From the NCBI RefSeq assembly GCF_009863985.1, contig NZ_WEZT01000005.1, positions 340,017-389,384 on the forward strand: a stretch of 49,368 bases of DNA, written 5' to 3'. Origin of the DNA: Furfurilactobacillus milii. GTDB taxonomy: Bacteria; Bacillota; Bacilli; Lactobacillales; Lactobacillaceae. Below the pieces are notes generated by a model. That model saw only the letters and a program-made list of their open reading frames with translations, was not told the DNA's origin and did not search any database. Shown piece after piece: positions 26,696-36,841 of this stretch; the first letter of the stretch is position 1; the number at the start of each line of letters is the position of its first letter. Both the position numbers and the translations under genes were made by a program.

Positions 26696-27660
26696 TAATT
26701 TGTCGCTCCAAACTTCATTTTCATGATTTGTTTACCAACCTCAAACTGCGTGTCCGCACCGTTCAGAAAATCAGTAATCGCCATTTGCGGATGGCCCGCT
26801 GGTTGCAAGCGATTGATTCTTAGAACCGTCCCCTGACCAGCAGCAACGTCTAATTCGTGCTTGGTTCGGCTCACGACCGTTCCTGGCATCTGAGTCGTCT
26901 GTTGATCAGCTAATACTGTGACATCCAAGATCTTTGTTCGAACATTATCCATGACTACATAGGCAGTCGGAAACGGCCGCAAGCCACGTACTTGCCAATC
27001 AATTTCACTGGCCGTATGCGTCCAGTCAATTTCTTCTTGAGCTCGTGAAATGTTAGGTGAAAATGTGACTGCTCGTTCGTCTTGTTTAATCCCCTCAACT
27101 GGACCATCGATTAACGTCGGCAACGTTTTTAATAACAAATCCCGGCCCGCCAGACTCAGTTTGTCAAACATCGACCCTGTATCATCCGCTTGAGTAATTG
27201 GACACTTAATTTGTGAAATGACGTTACCAGCATCCATCTGACGAATCATGTACATAATGGACACACCCGTTTCTTCATCACCGTTCATGATGGCATAGTG
27301 GACTGGGGCGCCGCCACGATAAAGCGGCAGCAATGAAGCATGGACGTTGACAGCCGCTATCTTAGCCGCCTTCAATAGTTTTGTCGGCAGGAACTGACCG
27401 AATGCGGCCGTGACGATAAAATCAGGCGCAATGTCAATCACCCGTTGCATTTCCGGTGACTTACTTACTTTCTCCGGCTGAAGAACTTCGATATTGTGGA
27501 CCAAGGCCACTTTTTTAACCGGTGATGGTGTTAAAACATGTTTCCGGCCAACTGGCCGATCTGGCTGTGTCATCACTGCAGCAACATCATATTTTTCAAT
27601 CAATGATTCCAAAATTGGTGTAGAAAACGCCGGTGTTCCCATAAATACAATTTTTGTCAT
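26695..27660 (-). CDS. fmt: Methionyl-tRNA formyltransferase
   Basis: A 321-residue enzyme that formylates the initiator Met-tRNA using 10-formyl-tetrahydrofolate. It starts MTKIVFMGTPAFSTPILESL. The catalytic block is VNVHASLLPLYRGGAPVHYA, with the His and a downstream Asp seen in GVSIMYMIRQMDAG. The C-terminal OB-like tRNA-binding domain ends VGKQIMKMKF. It lies 60 bases after priA. The folate cofactor is supplied by FolD, also in this window. Confidence 0.97.
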   Translation of the reverse strand: MTKIVFMGTPAFSTPILESLIEKYDVAAVMTQPDRPVGRKHVLTPSPVKKVALVHNIEVLQPEKVSKSPEMQRVIDIAPDFIVTAAFGQFLPTKLLKAAKIAAVNVHASLLPLYRGGAPVHYAIMNGDEETGVSIMYMIRQMDAGNVISQIKCPITQADDTGSMFDKLSLAGRDLLLKTLPTLIDGPVEGIKQDERAVTFSPNISRAQEEIDWTHTASEIDWQVRGLRPFPTAYVVMDNVRTKILDVTVLADQQTTQMPGTVVSRTKHELDVAAGQGTVLRINRLQPAGHPQMAITDFLNGADTQFEVGKQIMKMKFGATN

Positions 27661-27720
27661 GAATTTGCTCCTTATACCTCATCTTTATTATTCGAAATTA
27701 CCCAATCCTGGGCCCGCCAT

Positions 27721-30147
27721 TTAAATAAAGCTCTGCGGTTCCATATCGATAGCAACCTGCAGACCATTACGTTGCTCACGCTGCGCATCGTCCAAAATGC
27801 CATCCAAAACCGACTGCAGTTTAGGCTCTCGCTTATATTTTAAAACAATTTGATAGTAATAACGATTTTTGATGCGGGCAATTGGTCGTGGAGTTGGTCC
27901 TAAGATAATTGTATCCGGTGACAAAGTCTGTTTAAGCTGATCGCTCAATTCAAACATTTTCTTAGCGGCAACACCCTCGTCTTTGTCACTGGCGGTTATC
28001 AAGGCCGTGAAAAAGTATGGTGGATAATTACCCATATGGCGAATCCCCATTTCCACCCGGAAGAATCGTTCGTAATCCTGTGTTTTAGCCAATTGAATGG
28101 CGTAATGATCCGGATTAAACGTTTGAATCAAGACTTCACCCGGCTTGTCAGCCCGGCCGGCACGACCGCTGACCTGTGTCAACAATTGAAAAGTCCGTTC
28201 GCTTGAACGGAAATCTGGCAGTCCCAACGCAGTATCCGCATTGAGTACGCCCACCAGTGTCACATCCGGGTAGTCTAGTCCCTTGGCAATCATTTGCGTA
28301 CCCAGCAAGATATCTGCTTTGTGTTGCCCAAATGAATTGAGAAGCTTTTCATGCATCCCCTTGCGACGCGTCGTATCAACGTCCATCCGAATAATCCGTG
28401 CATCTGGCAGCAAACTATTTAACTCCGCAGCAACTTTTTCGGTACCAGAGCCATAATAGCTGATGCGTTTGCTGTGACAATTTGGACAAATTCGCGGAAT
28501 TGGTTCTTCATGACCACAGTAATGACATTTCATTGTGTGACTGTCCATGTGCAATACTAGCGAGATATCACAGTTGGGACATTTTAAAACGAAGCCACAA
28601 TCGCGACACATCACAAAGGAAGAAAAGCCGCGTCGATTTAGCATTAACACACTTTGTTCATGTCGTTCCAGCCGAACTTTTAACGCTTCTAGCAAAGGCG
28701 TAGAAAAGTTACTTTCCGTATGCGCTTTAAGTTGCTCACGCATGTCAATGATTTTTACTGGTGGCAATGGCTGCTGGTTGATCCGGTGTGGCAATGCCAA
28801 TCGGGTATATACGTGACGTTCGGCACGCGCGCGACTTTCTAGCGATGGCGTCGCTGATCCCAAAACCACCGGGGCATGATGACGCTGAGCGCGCCATAAC
28901 AACACATCGCGGGCGTGATAGCGGGGATTATCTTCTTGTTTATAACTGGTTTCATGTTCTTCATCCATCACAATCAGACCAATATTTGTCAATGGTGCAA
29001 ACGCCGCCGAACGGGCGCCAACCACAACGGCTGCTTCATGTCGTTCAATACGGCGCCATTCATCATACTTTTCGCCAGCGCTTAAACCACTATGGAGCAC
29101 TGCTACCTGATGTCCAAAGCGACCTTTCACCCGGTTTACCATTTGTGGCGTTAGCGCAATTTCGGGAACTAACATCAGTGCGGTCTTGTGTTTAGCCAAT
29201 GCGGCTGCGATGCTTTGCAGATAAACTTCGGTTTTTCCAGAACCAGTGACACCTTGTAACAAGAACGTTTTAGGATCATGGGCATCAATCGCGTCAGTTA
29301 TGGCATTAACGGCACTCTGTTGGTCAGGTTGCAAGGTTAGTGGCGCCGTCTTAGCAATTTGATGATCAGCGTATGGATCGCGATAAACCTCGCGTTCACT
29401 TAATTCAACCCACCCTTTCTTTGCGGCGGCCGTAAAATCAGCACGTGTTAATCGTTCATCTGCGAGTACATCCTGTAAGGGACGTGCTTCTTGCAAATCC
29501 ATTAACCTAGTCAACACCCGCAATTGCTTAATTGCATTCGGACGGACATCCTTTCGCGCTGTTTCAATCTCGGTTGTTGATAATGATGATTTCACCCATG
29601 TGGCTGTTTTGACACGAGCACGGTCAGCAACCTGATACTCAGCATGAATAATCTGCCGCTGTTGTAACTTTGCCAATGCGTCTGTTTGTTCATCAGTTAA
29701 CGAAGCTGCCGTAAAATCCAACCGCCGTTGATCATCAAATAATGAGGCTAACTGAGGATCATCAATTGATGCATCAGCAACGAGAAACTTATGACTCTTA
29801 GTCTTTAAGGCTGCCGGGAGCATCGTTTGAATAGTTGAGATACGAAATGCAAACGTATGTTGAGCCATCCAGTCACTTAACGATAGTAATTCTTCATTTA
29901 ATACGGGTGCTAAATCTAATAAAGCGCCCAGTGGTTTAAGTTTGCCACTGAAAGTCTCATCTAGAGTACCTGTGTCGCTCACGGCAACAACCATGCCACC
30001 GACTTCGCGGTGACCTTGTCCAAACGGAACGGCAACGCGCATTCCGGGCTGAACCGCATCCGTCAGCGAATCTGGAATTAAATAAGAATAAGGTCGGTTC
30101 GTTTGCATTGTTGGCACATCCACAATTACCTGTGCAATTTTTGCCAT
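27721..30147 (-). CDS. priA: Primosomal protein N' (replication restart helicase PriA)
   Basis: An 808-residue helicase that reloads the replisome at collapsed forks. The start MAKIAQVIVDVPTMQ is preferred because AAGGA lies seven bases upstream; the frame opens seven codons earlier. It has an N-terminal 3'-DNA-binding domain (NRPYSYLIP), Walker A GVTGSGKTEVYL, motif II DEEHETSYKQEDNPRYHARD, and a zinc module of CRDCG, CPNC, CHYC and CPNC pairs, then GTEKV. It is the first gene of the priA-thiN operon and is separated from rpoZ-gmk by an apparent insert. Confidence 0.97.
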   Translation of the reverse strand: MAKIAQVIVDVPTMQTNRPYSYLIPDSLTDAVQPGMRVAVPFGQGHREVGGMVVAVSDTGTLDETFSGKLKPLGALLDLAPVLNEELLSLSDWMAQHTFAFRISTIQTMLPAALKTKSHKFLVADASIDDPQLASLFDDQRRLDFTAASLTDEQTDALAKLQQRQIIHAEYQVADRARVKTATWVKSSLSTTEIETARKDVRPNAIKQLRVLTRLMDLQEARPLQDVLADERLTRADFTAAAKKGWVELSEREVYRDPYADHQIAKTAPLTLQPDQQSAVNAITDAIDAHDPKTFLLQGVTGSGKTEVYLQSIAAALAKHKTALMLVPEIALTPQMVNRVKGRFGHQVAVLHSGLSAGEKYDEWRRIERHEAAVVVGARSAAFAPLTNIGLIVMDEEHETSYKQEDNPRYHARDVLLWRAQRHHAPVVLGSATPSLESRARAERHVYTRLALPHRINQQPLPPVKIIDMREQLKAHTESNFSTPLLEALKVRLERHEQSVLMLNRRGFSSFVMCRDCGFVLKCPNCDISLVLHMDSHTMKCHYCGHEEPIPRICPNCHSKRISYYGSGTEKVAAELNSLLPDARIIRMDVDTTRRKGMHEKLLNSFGQHKADILLGTQMIAKGLDYPDVTLVGVLNADTALGLPDFRSSERTFQLLTQVSGRAGRADKPGEVLIQTFNPDHYAIQLAKTQDYERFFRVEMGIRHMGNYPPYFFTALITASDKDEGVAAKKMFELSDQLKQTLSPDTIILGPTPRPIARIKNRYYYQIVLKYKREPKLQSVLDGILDDAQREQRNGLQVAIDMEPQSFI

Positions 30148-30229
30148 CACGCGTTCCTTTCTGATCATTGCTAGTAATTGCTAGTCTTAATCTCAATTTT
30201 TGAGTTTCAATGTGTTTTTGTCTTTTCCA

Positions 30230-30238
30230 ATTGTACCA
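30230..30238 (-). promoter_or_regulatory. Possible extended -10 promoter for priA
   Basis: TGGTACAAT on the minus strand is an extended -10 element about 85 bases before the priA start. No matching -35 is evident, so this is tentative. Confidence 0.3.
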
Positions 30239-30372
30239 GACATGACAAGTACTATGCCGTTTCAAGATGCCGATTTAATGCATCATAATATGAGGTGCAG
30301 TCCTGGATGATCATTTCACTAACAAAAAACCGTACAACCAGCGATTTTACGGTCAAATGCCGCGTAATAGTT

Positions 30373-30435
30373 TGTGTTGCACATTTAACACAGACAACTT
30401 TGATCAACATTTCACCCGTCAAACAAACTTGATCA
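30373..30435 (+). promoter_or_regulatory. Inverted and repeated elements upstream of the GH65 gene
   Basis: Three small palindromic elements lie in 63 bases: TGTGTT-N8-AACACA (30373-30392), TTGATCAA (30400-30407) and TTGATCA (30429-30435). The two TTGATCA copies are 29 bases apart, close to three helical turns. They lie upstream of the proposed -35. Operator function is inference. The rest of the 400-base priA-GH65 interval shows no gene. Confidence 0.3.
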
Positions 30436-30474
30436 TAATAAACGCACTTTTTTCAATGAAATAAGACATTAAGG

Positions 30475-30503
30475 TTGAGAAGTCGCAAAATTAAATTTAC
30501 GAT
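30475..30503 (+). promoter_or_regulatory. Probable promoter of the GH65-pgmB unit
   Basis: TTGAGA (30475-30480) and TACGAT (30498-30503) are 17 bases apart. An AGGGGG ribosome binding site precedes the ATG at 30551. I saw no good cre site here. Confidence 0.45.
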
Positions 30504-30550
30504 AATAGTAGATGTATTTACATCACATACTTTTTAGGGGGTAAGGCAAT

Positions 30551-33262
30551 ATGCGTACGTTTTCAGTCCGCGTCCTCGATGACGCCTTTGAGCTCTCCTA
30601 CGTACCAAACGGAAAAACAAATGCGACAAAAACAATTACCATTGTGTGCGATCCTGATGTGCCCATTGGTGAAAATCTTGAAAAGATTCGTGAAAAACTG
30701 GCCGGCATCGATTTCGATGCCGCACTGATTGAAAATCCGTTGGAATATGATTTTTCAGATACCATTATTGGGGTCAATCACCAGCGAATCGACATGGGTC
30801 TAGCATTGTCCAACATGCTGAACATCCCCGTTGTCAGTCAAGAAACGGCTAATCGTAATGGCTTAGCCGAAGCCATTGAAAACAAGCGTCAATACAATCA
30901 GTGGCACCTTGACTACTACGGCGAATATGCAGCCAAACGTAATTACGGCCAAGAAGCAATGCTCACCATTGGTAATGGCTATTATGGGTTACGGGGTGCA
31001 TATTTGGCAGCTAATGCAGATGTTGACAATTACCCTGGCATGTATGTTGCCGGTTTATACAATCAGCTAACCACCAAAATCAATGGTCGTGACGTGGTGA
31101 ACGAAGATTTAGTTAACTTGCCAAATGCCCAGTACCTGTCCTTTAGCATCGATCATCAAGAACCGTTTACCGTCAAAAAAGAAAACATTTCTGACATTTA
31201 CCGTTCATTAGATTTACATACAGGTGTGCTCACCACAACAATGTTGGTATCCTTACCAACTGGCCACTTGCTCAAAATCTGTGCACAACGGGTCGCCGAT
31301 ATGAATCAGTGGCACCGTTTTGCCATCCGTTATGAAATCACACCCATGAACTTTGAAGGTACTGTCACCGTTTTCTCAAGAATCGATGGTAGCGTTACTA
31401 ACGCCAATGTAGACCGTTACAAATCGTTCGATGGTCGTCATTTCGACGTTACCGAAACCACCATTAATGGCTCAAATGCTATGCTCAGCGGTCAAACCAA
31501 AACTTCCAAGGTTGCTTTTTCAATTGGCAGTCGCCTTTCAAGTCAAGAAATAACGCCATCAACAAAGATAAATGAAAGCGTTACCGATGACGTCCTCGAA
31601 CAAAACTTCTCGTTCCAAGCACAAACTGGCACGACTTATGTTATTGAAAAAGCGGTTGCTATCAACACATCCTTGGAAACCAAGGATGATTTAAATAACG
31701 CTGTTACATCAGAATTAGACGGTGCCACCTTTAGCGGTATCGTGCAACAAAACGCCAGCTTCTGGAACGGAGTTTGGCAAGACAGTGATATTCAGATTGA
31801 CGGGGATTTGACTGCCCAAAAGTTAACACGAGTTAACATTTATCACTTATTCGTATCTGCTTCCCCAATCAGTAATCCGCATTTAGACGCCTCTGTCGGG
31901 GCTCGTGGGCTCCATGGGGAAGCTTACCGAGGTCACGTATTCTGGGACGAATTATTCATCCTGCCTTACTACACCTTGCACACGCCATCCCTCACCCGCC
32001 AATTGCTCATGTACCGCTACAAACGTTTGGACGCTGCTAAGCAAAATGCGGCTGCTGAACATTATGACGGCGCTATGTATCCTTGGCAGTCGGCGCAATT
32101 CGGGGATGAACAGTCGCAACTGCTTCACTTTAATCCCGACAGTGGCAAATTCGATCCCGACAACAGTCGTTTGCAACGCCATGTTTCATTAGCTATTGCT
32201 TACAACGTTTGGCTTTATTACCACTCAACTAATGACACCGAGTTCATGACCAAATATGGTCTGGAAATGTTACTTGAAATTGCCCACTTCTGGTCCAGTA
32301 AGGCCGTCAAAAATGATAACGGCCGTTATGATATTAAAAATGTCATGGGTCCAGATGAGTTCCACGAAAACTATCCTAATGCCGATGAGCCTGGCCTAAC
32401 AGACAATGCCTACACCAATATCATGGTAAGTTGGCTGTTTACAACTTTAGCCAACATTCATAAGGCAATGCCAGCCAAGGACTGGTCAACGGTCACAACC
32501 AAAGTCGGGCTTAACGACGATGATTTCAATCGGTTTGATGACATCGCTCATCATTTAGCATTGGACATCAATAAAGATGGGATCATCGGTCAGTTTGCTG
32601 GCTACTTTAAATTGCCAACGCTCGATTTTGAAAAATACCGTAAAAAGTATGGTAACATTTCGCGAGTTGACCGGTTGTTAAAAGCGGAAGGCAAATCACC
32701 CGATTCTTATCAGGTTGCCAAACAAGCGGATGCCTTAATGGCTTACTATAACCTAAGCTTTGACACGATTGATAATGTTCTGAAAACCTTGGGTTATAAA
32801 ATGCCAGGTGAATATCTCACTAAGAACATCGAATACTACTTGGCAAGAACCACTCACGGATCAACCTTATCAAGGATCGTCTATTCAGAATTAAGTCTGA
32901 TCGACGGCAACATGGATCAGTCATTTGCTTTCTTCAACACCGCTTTGCGTTCTGACTACTATGACATTCAGGGTGGAACAACTGCTGAAGGTATTCACCT
33001 CGGCGTTATGGGTGCCGTCTTAATGCTAGAATTGCGTAACTATGGTGGTGTCAATGAATTCGAATCTGAATTAGCTGTTGATCCACACTTACCAGAAGAT
33101 TGGCACCGTCTCGCGTTTAGTGAACGCTTTAAGGGTGTACTATACAAGTTTAATCTCACCCACACTAGCATTCATGTGACTGTAGATAAGCCAGCTAAAC
33201 TCACGGTTCGCGGGCAAGAGTTCTCAGTTACACCGGACAAACCCTTACAATTAAAAAATTAA
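30551..33262 (+). CDS. Glycoside hydrolase family 65 disaccharide phosphorylase (maltose phosphorylase-like)
   Basis: A 903-residue GH65 enzyme. Such enzymes phosphorolyse maltose or a related alpha-glucobiose (trehalose, kojibiose, nigerose) to beta-glucose 1-phosphate and glucose. The adjoining beta-phosphoglucomutase gene fits that product. The core starts near residue 116 (QWHLDYYGEYAAK). It has GEAYRGHVFWDELF near 450-470, the general acid Glu603 in MGPDEFHE, and the phosphate loop THGSTLSRIVY. Characterised maltose phosphorylases are about 750 residues, so the first 115 residues are an extra domain I do not recognise. The exact substrate cannot be read from the sequence. No sugar transporter is adjacent. 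Confidence 0.9.
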   Translation: MRTFSVRVLDDAFELSYVPNGKTNATKTITIVCDPDVPIGENLEKIREKLAGIDFDAALIENPLEYDFSDTIIGVNHQRIDMGLALSNMLNIPVVSQETANRNGLAEAIENKRQYNQWHLDYYGEYAAKRNYGQEAMLTIGNGYYGLRGAYLAANADVDNYPGMYVAGLYNQLTTKINGRDVVNEDLVNLPNAQYLSFSIDHQEPFTVKKENISDIYRSLDLHTGVLTTTMLVSLPTGHLLKICAQRVADMNQWHRFAIRYEITPMNFEGTVTVFSRIDGSVTNANVDRYKSFDGRHFDVTETTINGSNAMLSGQTKTSKVAFSIGSRLSSQEITPSTKINESVTDDVLEQNFSFQAQTGTTYVIEKAVAINTSLETKDDLNNAVTSELDGATFSGIVQQNASFWNGVWQDSDIQIDGDLTAQKLTRVNIYHLFVSASPISNPHLDASVGARGLHGEAYRGHVFWDELFILPYYTLHTPSLTRQLLMYRYKRLDAAKQNAAAEHYDGAMYPWQSAQFGDEQSQLLHFNPDSGKFDPDNSRLQRHVSLAIAYNVWLYYHSTNDTEFMTKYGLEMLLEIAHFWSSKAVKNDNGRYDIKNVMGPDEFHENYPNADEPGLTDNAYTNIMVSWLFTTLANIHKAMPAKDWSTVTTKVGLNDDDFNRFDDIAHHLALDINKDGIIGQFAGYFKLPTLDFEKYRKKYGNISRVDRLLKAEGKSPDSYQVAKQADALMAYYNLSFDTIDNVLKTLGYKMPGEYLTKNIEYYLARTTHGSTLSRIVYSELSLIDGNMDQSFAFFNTALRSDYYDIQGGTTAEGIHLGVMGAVLMLELRNYGGVNEFESELAVDPHLPEDWHRLAFSERFKGVLYKFNLTHTSIHVTVDKPAKLTVRGQEFSVTPDKPLQLKN

Positions 33263-33318
33263 TTGCAGGTGTTCAAACGAATCATCAAAATTAAAAATTA
33301 TTTGCGGAGGTTTTATTA

Positions 33319-33993
33319 ATGACAAAGTTTGCGGATTTAAAGGGATTTATTTTTGATTTGGATGGCGTAATTACTGGTACAGCAAAGTACCACGGACAAG
33401 CGTGGCATCAACTAGCTGACGAACTTGGTGTGACCTGGACCGAAGAACTAGCTAATGGCTTAAAAGGCGTTTCCCGAATGGATTCCTTGGAAATGATTTT
33501 AAAAGCCGGCGGTAAAGAAAATGACTATACCCCTGAAGAAAAAGTTGCCTATGCAACAAAGAAAAACGACAATTATCTGTCACTCATCAAAAACATGACA
33601 CCTAATGACGTCTTCCCTGGTATTAAGGAGTTTTTAGATGATTTGATTGCCAACGGTTACCAGATTTCCTTGGCTTCTGCTTCAAAAAATGCACCAACAA
33701 TTTTAGGTCATATCGGTTTGTCCGACTACTTTACCAAAATTGTTGACCCTGCTACCTTGAGTAAGGGCAAGCCTGATCCAGAAATCTACACCCGGGGCGC
33801 AGAAATTCTTGGCTTAGATCCATCTGTTTGTGCTGGTGTGGAAGATGCTGCGGCCGGAGTAGCCAGTATCAATGCCGCTAACGAAACCTCGATTGGAATT
33901 GGCGATAAGCAAGAACTAAGTGCTGCTAATGTTATTTTTGCTGACACTAGTGCATTAACTCTTGATAATATCAAAGCACAAATGGACAATTAA
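33319..33993 (+). CDS. pgmB: Beta-phosphoglucomutase
   Basis: A 224-residue HAD-family enzyme converting beta-glucose 1-phosphate to glucose 6-phosphate. The nucleophile and acid/base Asp13 and Asp15 are in IFDLDGVIT. The cap motif TAKYHGQAWHQLADELG, the phosphate-binding SLASASKNA and the lysine in SKGKPDPEIY agree with the Lactococcus enzyme, as does GVEDAAAGV. It lies 56 bases after the GH65 gene with its own GGAGG and ends at a bidirectional terminator. Confidence 0.95.
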   Translation: MTKFADLKGFIFDLDGVITGTAKYHGQAWHQLADELGVTWTEELANGLKGVSRMDSLEMILKAGGKENDYTPEEKVAYATKKNDNYLSLIKNMTPNDVFPGIKEFLDDLIANGYQISLASASKNAPTILGHIGLSDYFTKIVDPATLSKGKPDPEIYTRGAEILGLDPSVCAGVEDAAAGVASINAANETSIGIGDKQELSAANVIFADTSALTLDNIKAQMDN

Positions 33994-34025
33994 TCGACTC
34001 AAATTAATACAGGATAATAAGTTTC

Positions 34026-34066
34026 AAAAACGACTTACCGATTTCATAATCGATAAGTCGTTTTTT
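34026..34066 (+). terminator. Bidirectional terminator after pgmB
   Basis: A long stem AAAACGACTTA-CGAT with ATCG-TAAGTCGTTTT, one bulge, and a T run; A-rich on the other flank, so it can also stop the convergent PEBP gene. Confidence 0.85.
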
Positions 34067-34101
34067 GATTATCTTAGAACATAAAACAAAAACTGCACCT
34101 A

Positions 34102-34611
34102 TTAAGAACGCCCAAGAAACGTTGTCTTGGTAGTCTCTAAAACATGCCCCTTAATTGCCCGATAAAACTCATTTAACCAATAACCATTTTGCAGTGGCAA
34201 TGTGGTATCTAAAGCGTACCCCGTGACCGTATAGACATGATCACCATTTGGCGGCGTTGGACCAACGTAATGCCGTGTAATTGCCGGATCCGTTCGGTGG
34301 ATCAGGCCACCTGCCGTACTATTATTGCCTTGAACAAAGGCTTCACCTTCACGGCGACTGGCATCCTCTTTAAGTTCAGCGTGCTCAGCAGACAGATTAG
34401 CCCCAATCCAATGAATGTACGTAAATCCTGAAACGGGAATCGCGTCATCATCTAACAGTGTCCAAGCAACGGTTTTTGTACCTGCTGGTAAATCAGTGAA
34501 CGTCATCGGAAATGAAATCACTGGTTGGCCTGCGTACATTTCATCCGGTTGGGCATGACGACTATAACGGTCACCAATGTACCCATTTTCAGTTGGAATT
34601 TTAATCTTCAT
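34102..34611 (-). CDS. YbhB/YbcL-type PEBP family protein
   Basis: A 169-residue member of the phosphatidylethanolamine-binding/Raf kinase inhibitor-like family. Signature parts are LLDDDAIPVSGFTYIHWIGANL (ligand site with paired Asp and the HxW) and HYVGPTPPNGDHVYTVTGYAL, matching the conserved GPxPPxGxHxY. Bacterial members have no settled function. MKIKIPTENGYIGD is taken as the start with GGGAG upstream; the frame reaches further into the HAD gene. It is the second gene of a two-gene unit with the phosphatase and is convergent with pgmB. Confidence 0.88.
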   Translation of the reverse strand: MKIKIPTENGYIGDRYSRHAQPDEMYAGQPVISFPMTFTDLPAGTKTVAWTLLDDDAIPVSGFTYIHWIGANLSAEHAELKEDASRREGEAFVQGNNSTAGGLIHRTDPAITRHYVGPTPPNGDHVYTVTGYALDTTLPLQNGYWLNEFYRAIKGHVLETTKTTFLGRS

Positions 34612-34649
34612 GAATCTGCTGCTCCCTTTCTGAATGTTTTTTATCGGCA

Positions 34650-35435
34650 TCATTTACTCGCGATGAGTTGATAGTGCCTTAAGCCGTTAACAATTCCATC
34701 CGTTGTGTTCGTCGTAGTAATGTAATCGGCGACCTTTTTATCACGGGGATTACCGTTTCCCATAACAATGGCTGTATCAACGCTAGCAAACATCTCAAGA
34801 TCGTTTAGTTCATCCCCAAAAGCATAAGTATGAATACCTTCCAAATGAGCCTGTTGAAGCAATTTTTCTAATCCGCTTCGTTTGGTAACGCCACTCTTCA
34901 TGGTATCCAAACAGACCGGATTATTTCGTACCAAGGTTAATTGACCGGCAAAATGCTCGTTATAGAGATCTTCTTTGTCACGGTTAAAAACATTTAAAAA
35001 GTTAATGGGATGCTTAAGGTAGTATTCCGGATCCACCGTAATCGACAAGCGTAGTGCCTTATAGTTGTTAACGATATCATCCGTTGTCTTGGTCAATGCA
35101 AAGCCTTCATTGTTGTAATAAGCAACCGCGTCACCCTGTTCATTTGCAAACGCTGTGAATGATTCGATAAGCGATTGATCAATTGCTTCGCGGAATAACT
35201 CTTTACCACGATACTGAACGTACGACCCATTGGCGCTAACCACCGTGTCAATGCCCGTTTCGTCCAATACGTCCTGAATCTCAAAGATGTTACGGCCTGT
35301 TGCAATCACTGGCAAAATATCGTGTTGCTGCATTTCCTTTATCGCAGCAATGCTTTCAGGCAGGACATTTTTTTGATCATCAAACAGTGTTCCATCTAAA
35401 TCAAAAAAAACAACTGCTTTAATTTCCGTGTTCAT
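34650..35435 (-). CDS. Cof-type HAD-IIB family phosphatase
   Basis: A 261-residue HAD phosphatase of the Cof/YidA group, which acts on sugar phosphates and other small phosphoesters. Nucleophile Asp12 and Asp14 are in FFDLDGTLFDD; motif II is PVIATGRN, motif III includes TKRSGLEKLL, and motif IV is YAFGDELNDLEMF. GGGGG lies upstream of ATG. The substrate is unknown; neighbouring GH65-pgmB suggests sugar phosphate housekeeping, but the genes are on opposite strands. Confidence 0.92.
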   Translation of the reverse strand: MNTEIKAVVFFDLDGTLFDDQKNVLPESIAAIKEMQQHDILPVIATGRNIFEIQDVLDETGIDTVVSANGSYVQYRGKELFREAIDQSLIESFTAFANEQGDAVAYYNNEGFALTKTTDDIVNNYKALRLSITVDPEYYLKHPINFLNVFNRDKEDLYNEHFAGQLTLVRNNPVCLDTMKSGVTKRSGLEKLLQQAHLEGIHTYAFGDELNDLEMFASVDTAIVMGNGNPRDKKVADYITTTNTTDGIVNGLRHYQLIASK

Positions 35436-35768
35436 GAGAACAACCCCCTCGTTTTCACTACCCTTTAAGCATAGCGCATTCTGGAAAAAATGACATTGTT
35501 TGACTCCCTCCAGTCAAGATTTTTTGAAGTCTCTTATTTGTGAATTGTCAGTGAGTGAAAGCCGAAGTCTTAGCCTTAGATTATTATTTATCAGGTTTCA
35601 AATGGCAGTAGCGCCAATTTTCAAGGACCAGACAGTACTAACAATCATTTAATAGAAGCCGAAACTAAAATGACCCTATTCCTACAATTTAGGAATAGAA
35701 TCATCGTGTAATAAAGATTAATTTTTTAAACTGGATTTGTTGCTTAACTCTCTTTTTAAAGAACACTA
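35436..35768. other. Gene-free interval between the HAD gene and rpoZ
   Basis: It holds two inverted repeats and no credible gene. TTGACT-N6-AGTCAA lies at 35500-35516 (one arm base shared with a T run) followed by TTTTTT. CTATTCCTA/TAGGAATAG (35676-35684 with 35690-35698) is a perfect nine-base stem without a clear T tail. A TATGCT near 35470 on the minus strand may be the -10 of the HAD gene. Confidence 0.5.
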
Positions 35769-36011
35769 TTATTGAACAGTTGGTTTAGGTGTTGAAGTAC
35801 CCAAGTCTTCTTCGTGGTCAGGATCAATTGTGACTTCACCAGCCTCAACCTCTTCAAGCGCCTTGCCGACAGACTTAACTGATTGATAATGTGGCAATAA
35901 TTCCTGTGCGCCAGCGTCTAACTCATGTGCACGTTTGGAAGCCAACATAATCAGTGAATAACGTGAGTCAACCTTCTTTAAAAGCTTATCTACTGATGGA
36001 TATAAAATCAT
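35769..36011 (-). CDS. rpoZ: RNA polymerase omega subunit
   Basis: An 80-residue subunit that helps assemble RNA polymerase. It starts [31 protein letters not shown], the conserved family core. The last 25 residues are acidic and variable. It follows gmk by three bases. In many Firmicutes priA comes next, but here it does not. Confidence 0.95.
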   Translation of the reverse strand: MILYPSVDKLLKKVDSRYSLIMLASKRAHELDAGAQELLPHYQSVKSVGKALEEVEAGEVTIDPDHEEDLGTSTPKPTVQ

Positions 36012-36014
36012 AAT

Positions 36015-36683
<669 letters not shown>

Positions 36684-36841
36684 CTATAACCTAAAAAAGA
36701 ATTTAACAATTATTTTGCACTTTTTTGGCGTCAATTTCAAGCGTTCAACTACGACATTTGCCGCTAAATACGCCGTTTTAGAAACTTTTGCGTGAAAAGT
36801 GTCCCTTTACAAAAGCTTGTTAACAGAATTGAAATTTATGT

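Noticed and set aside
28788-29195. 135-codon plus-strand frame inside priA
   Set aside because: It is antisense to conserved helicase motifs of priA and lacks a ribosome binding site.
35500-35526. Terminator at TTGACT-N6-AGTCAA
   Set aside because: A T run follows on the plus strand, but no plus-strand gene leads to it; kept only as an inverted repeat.
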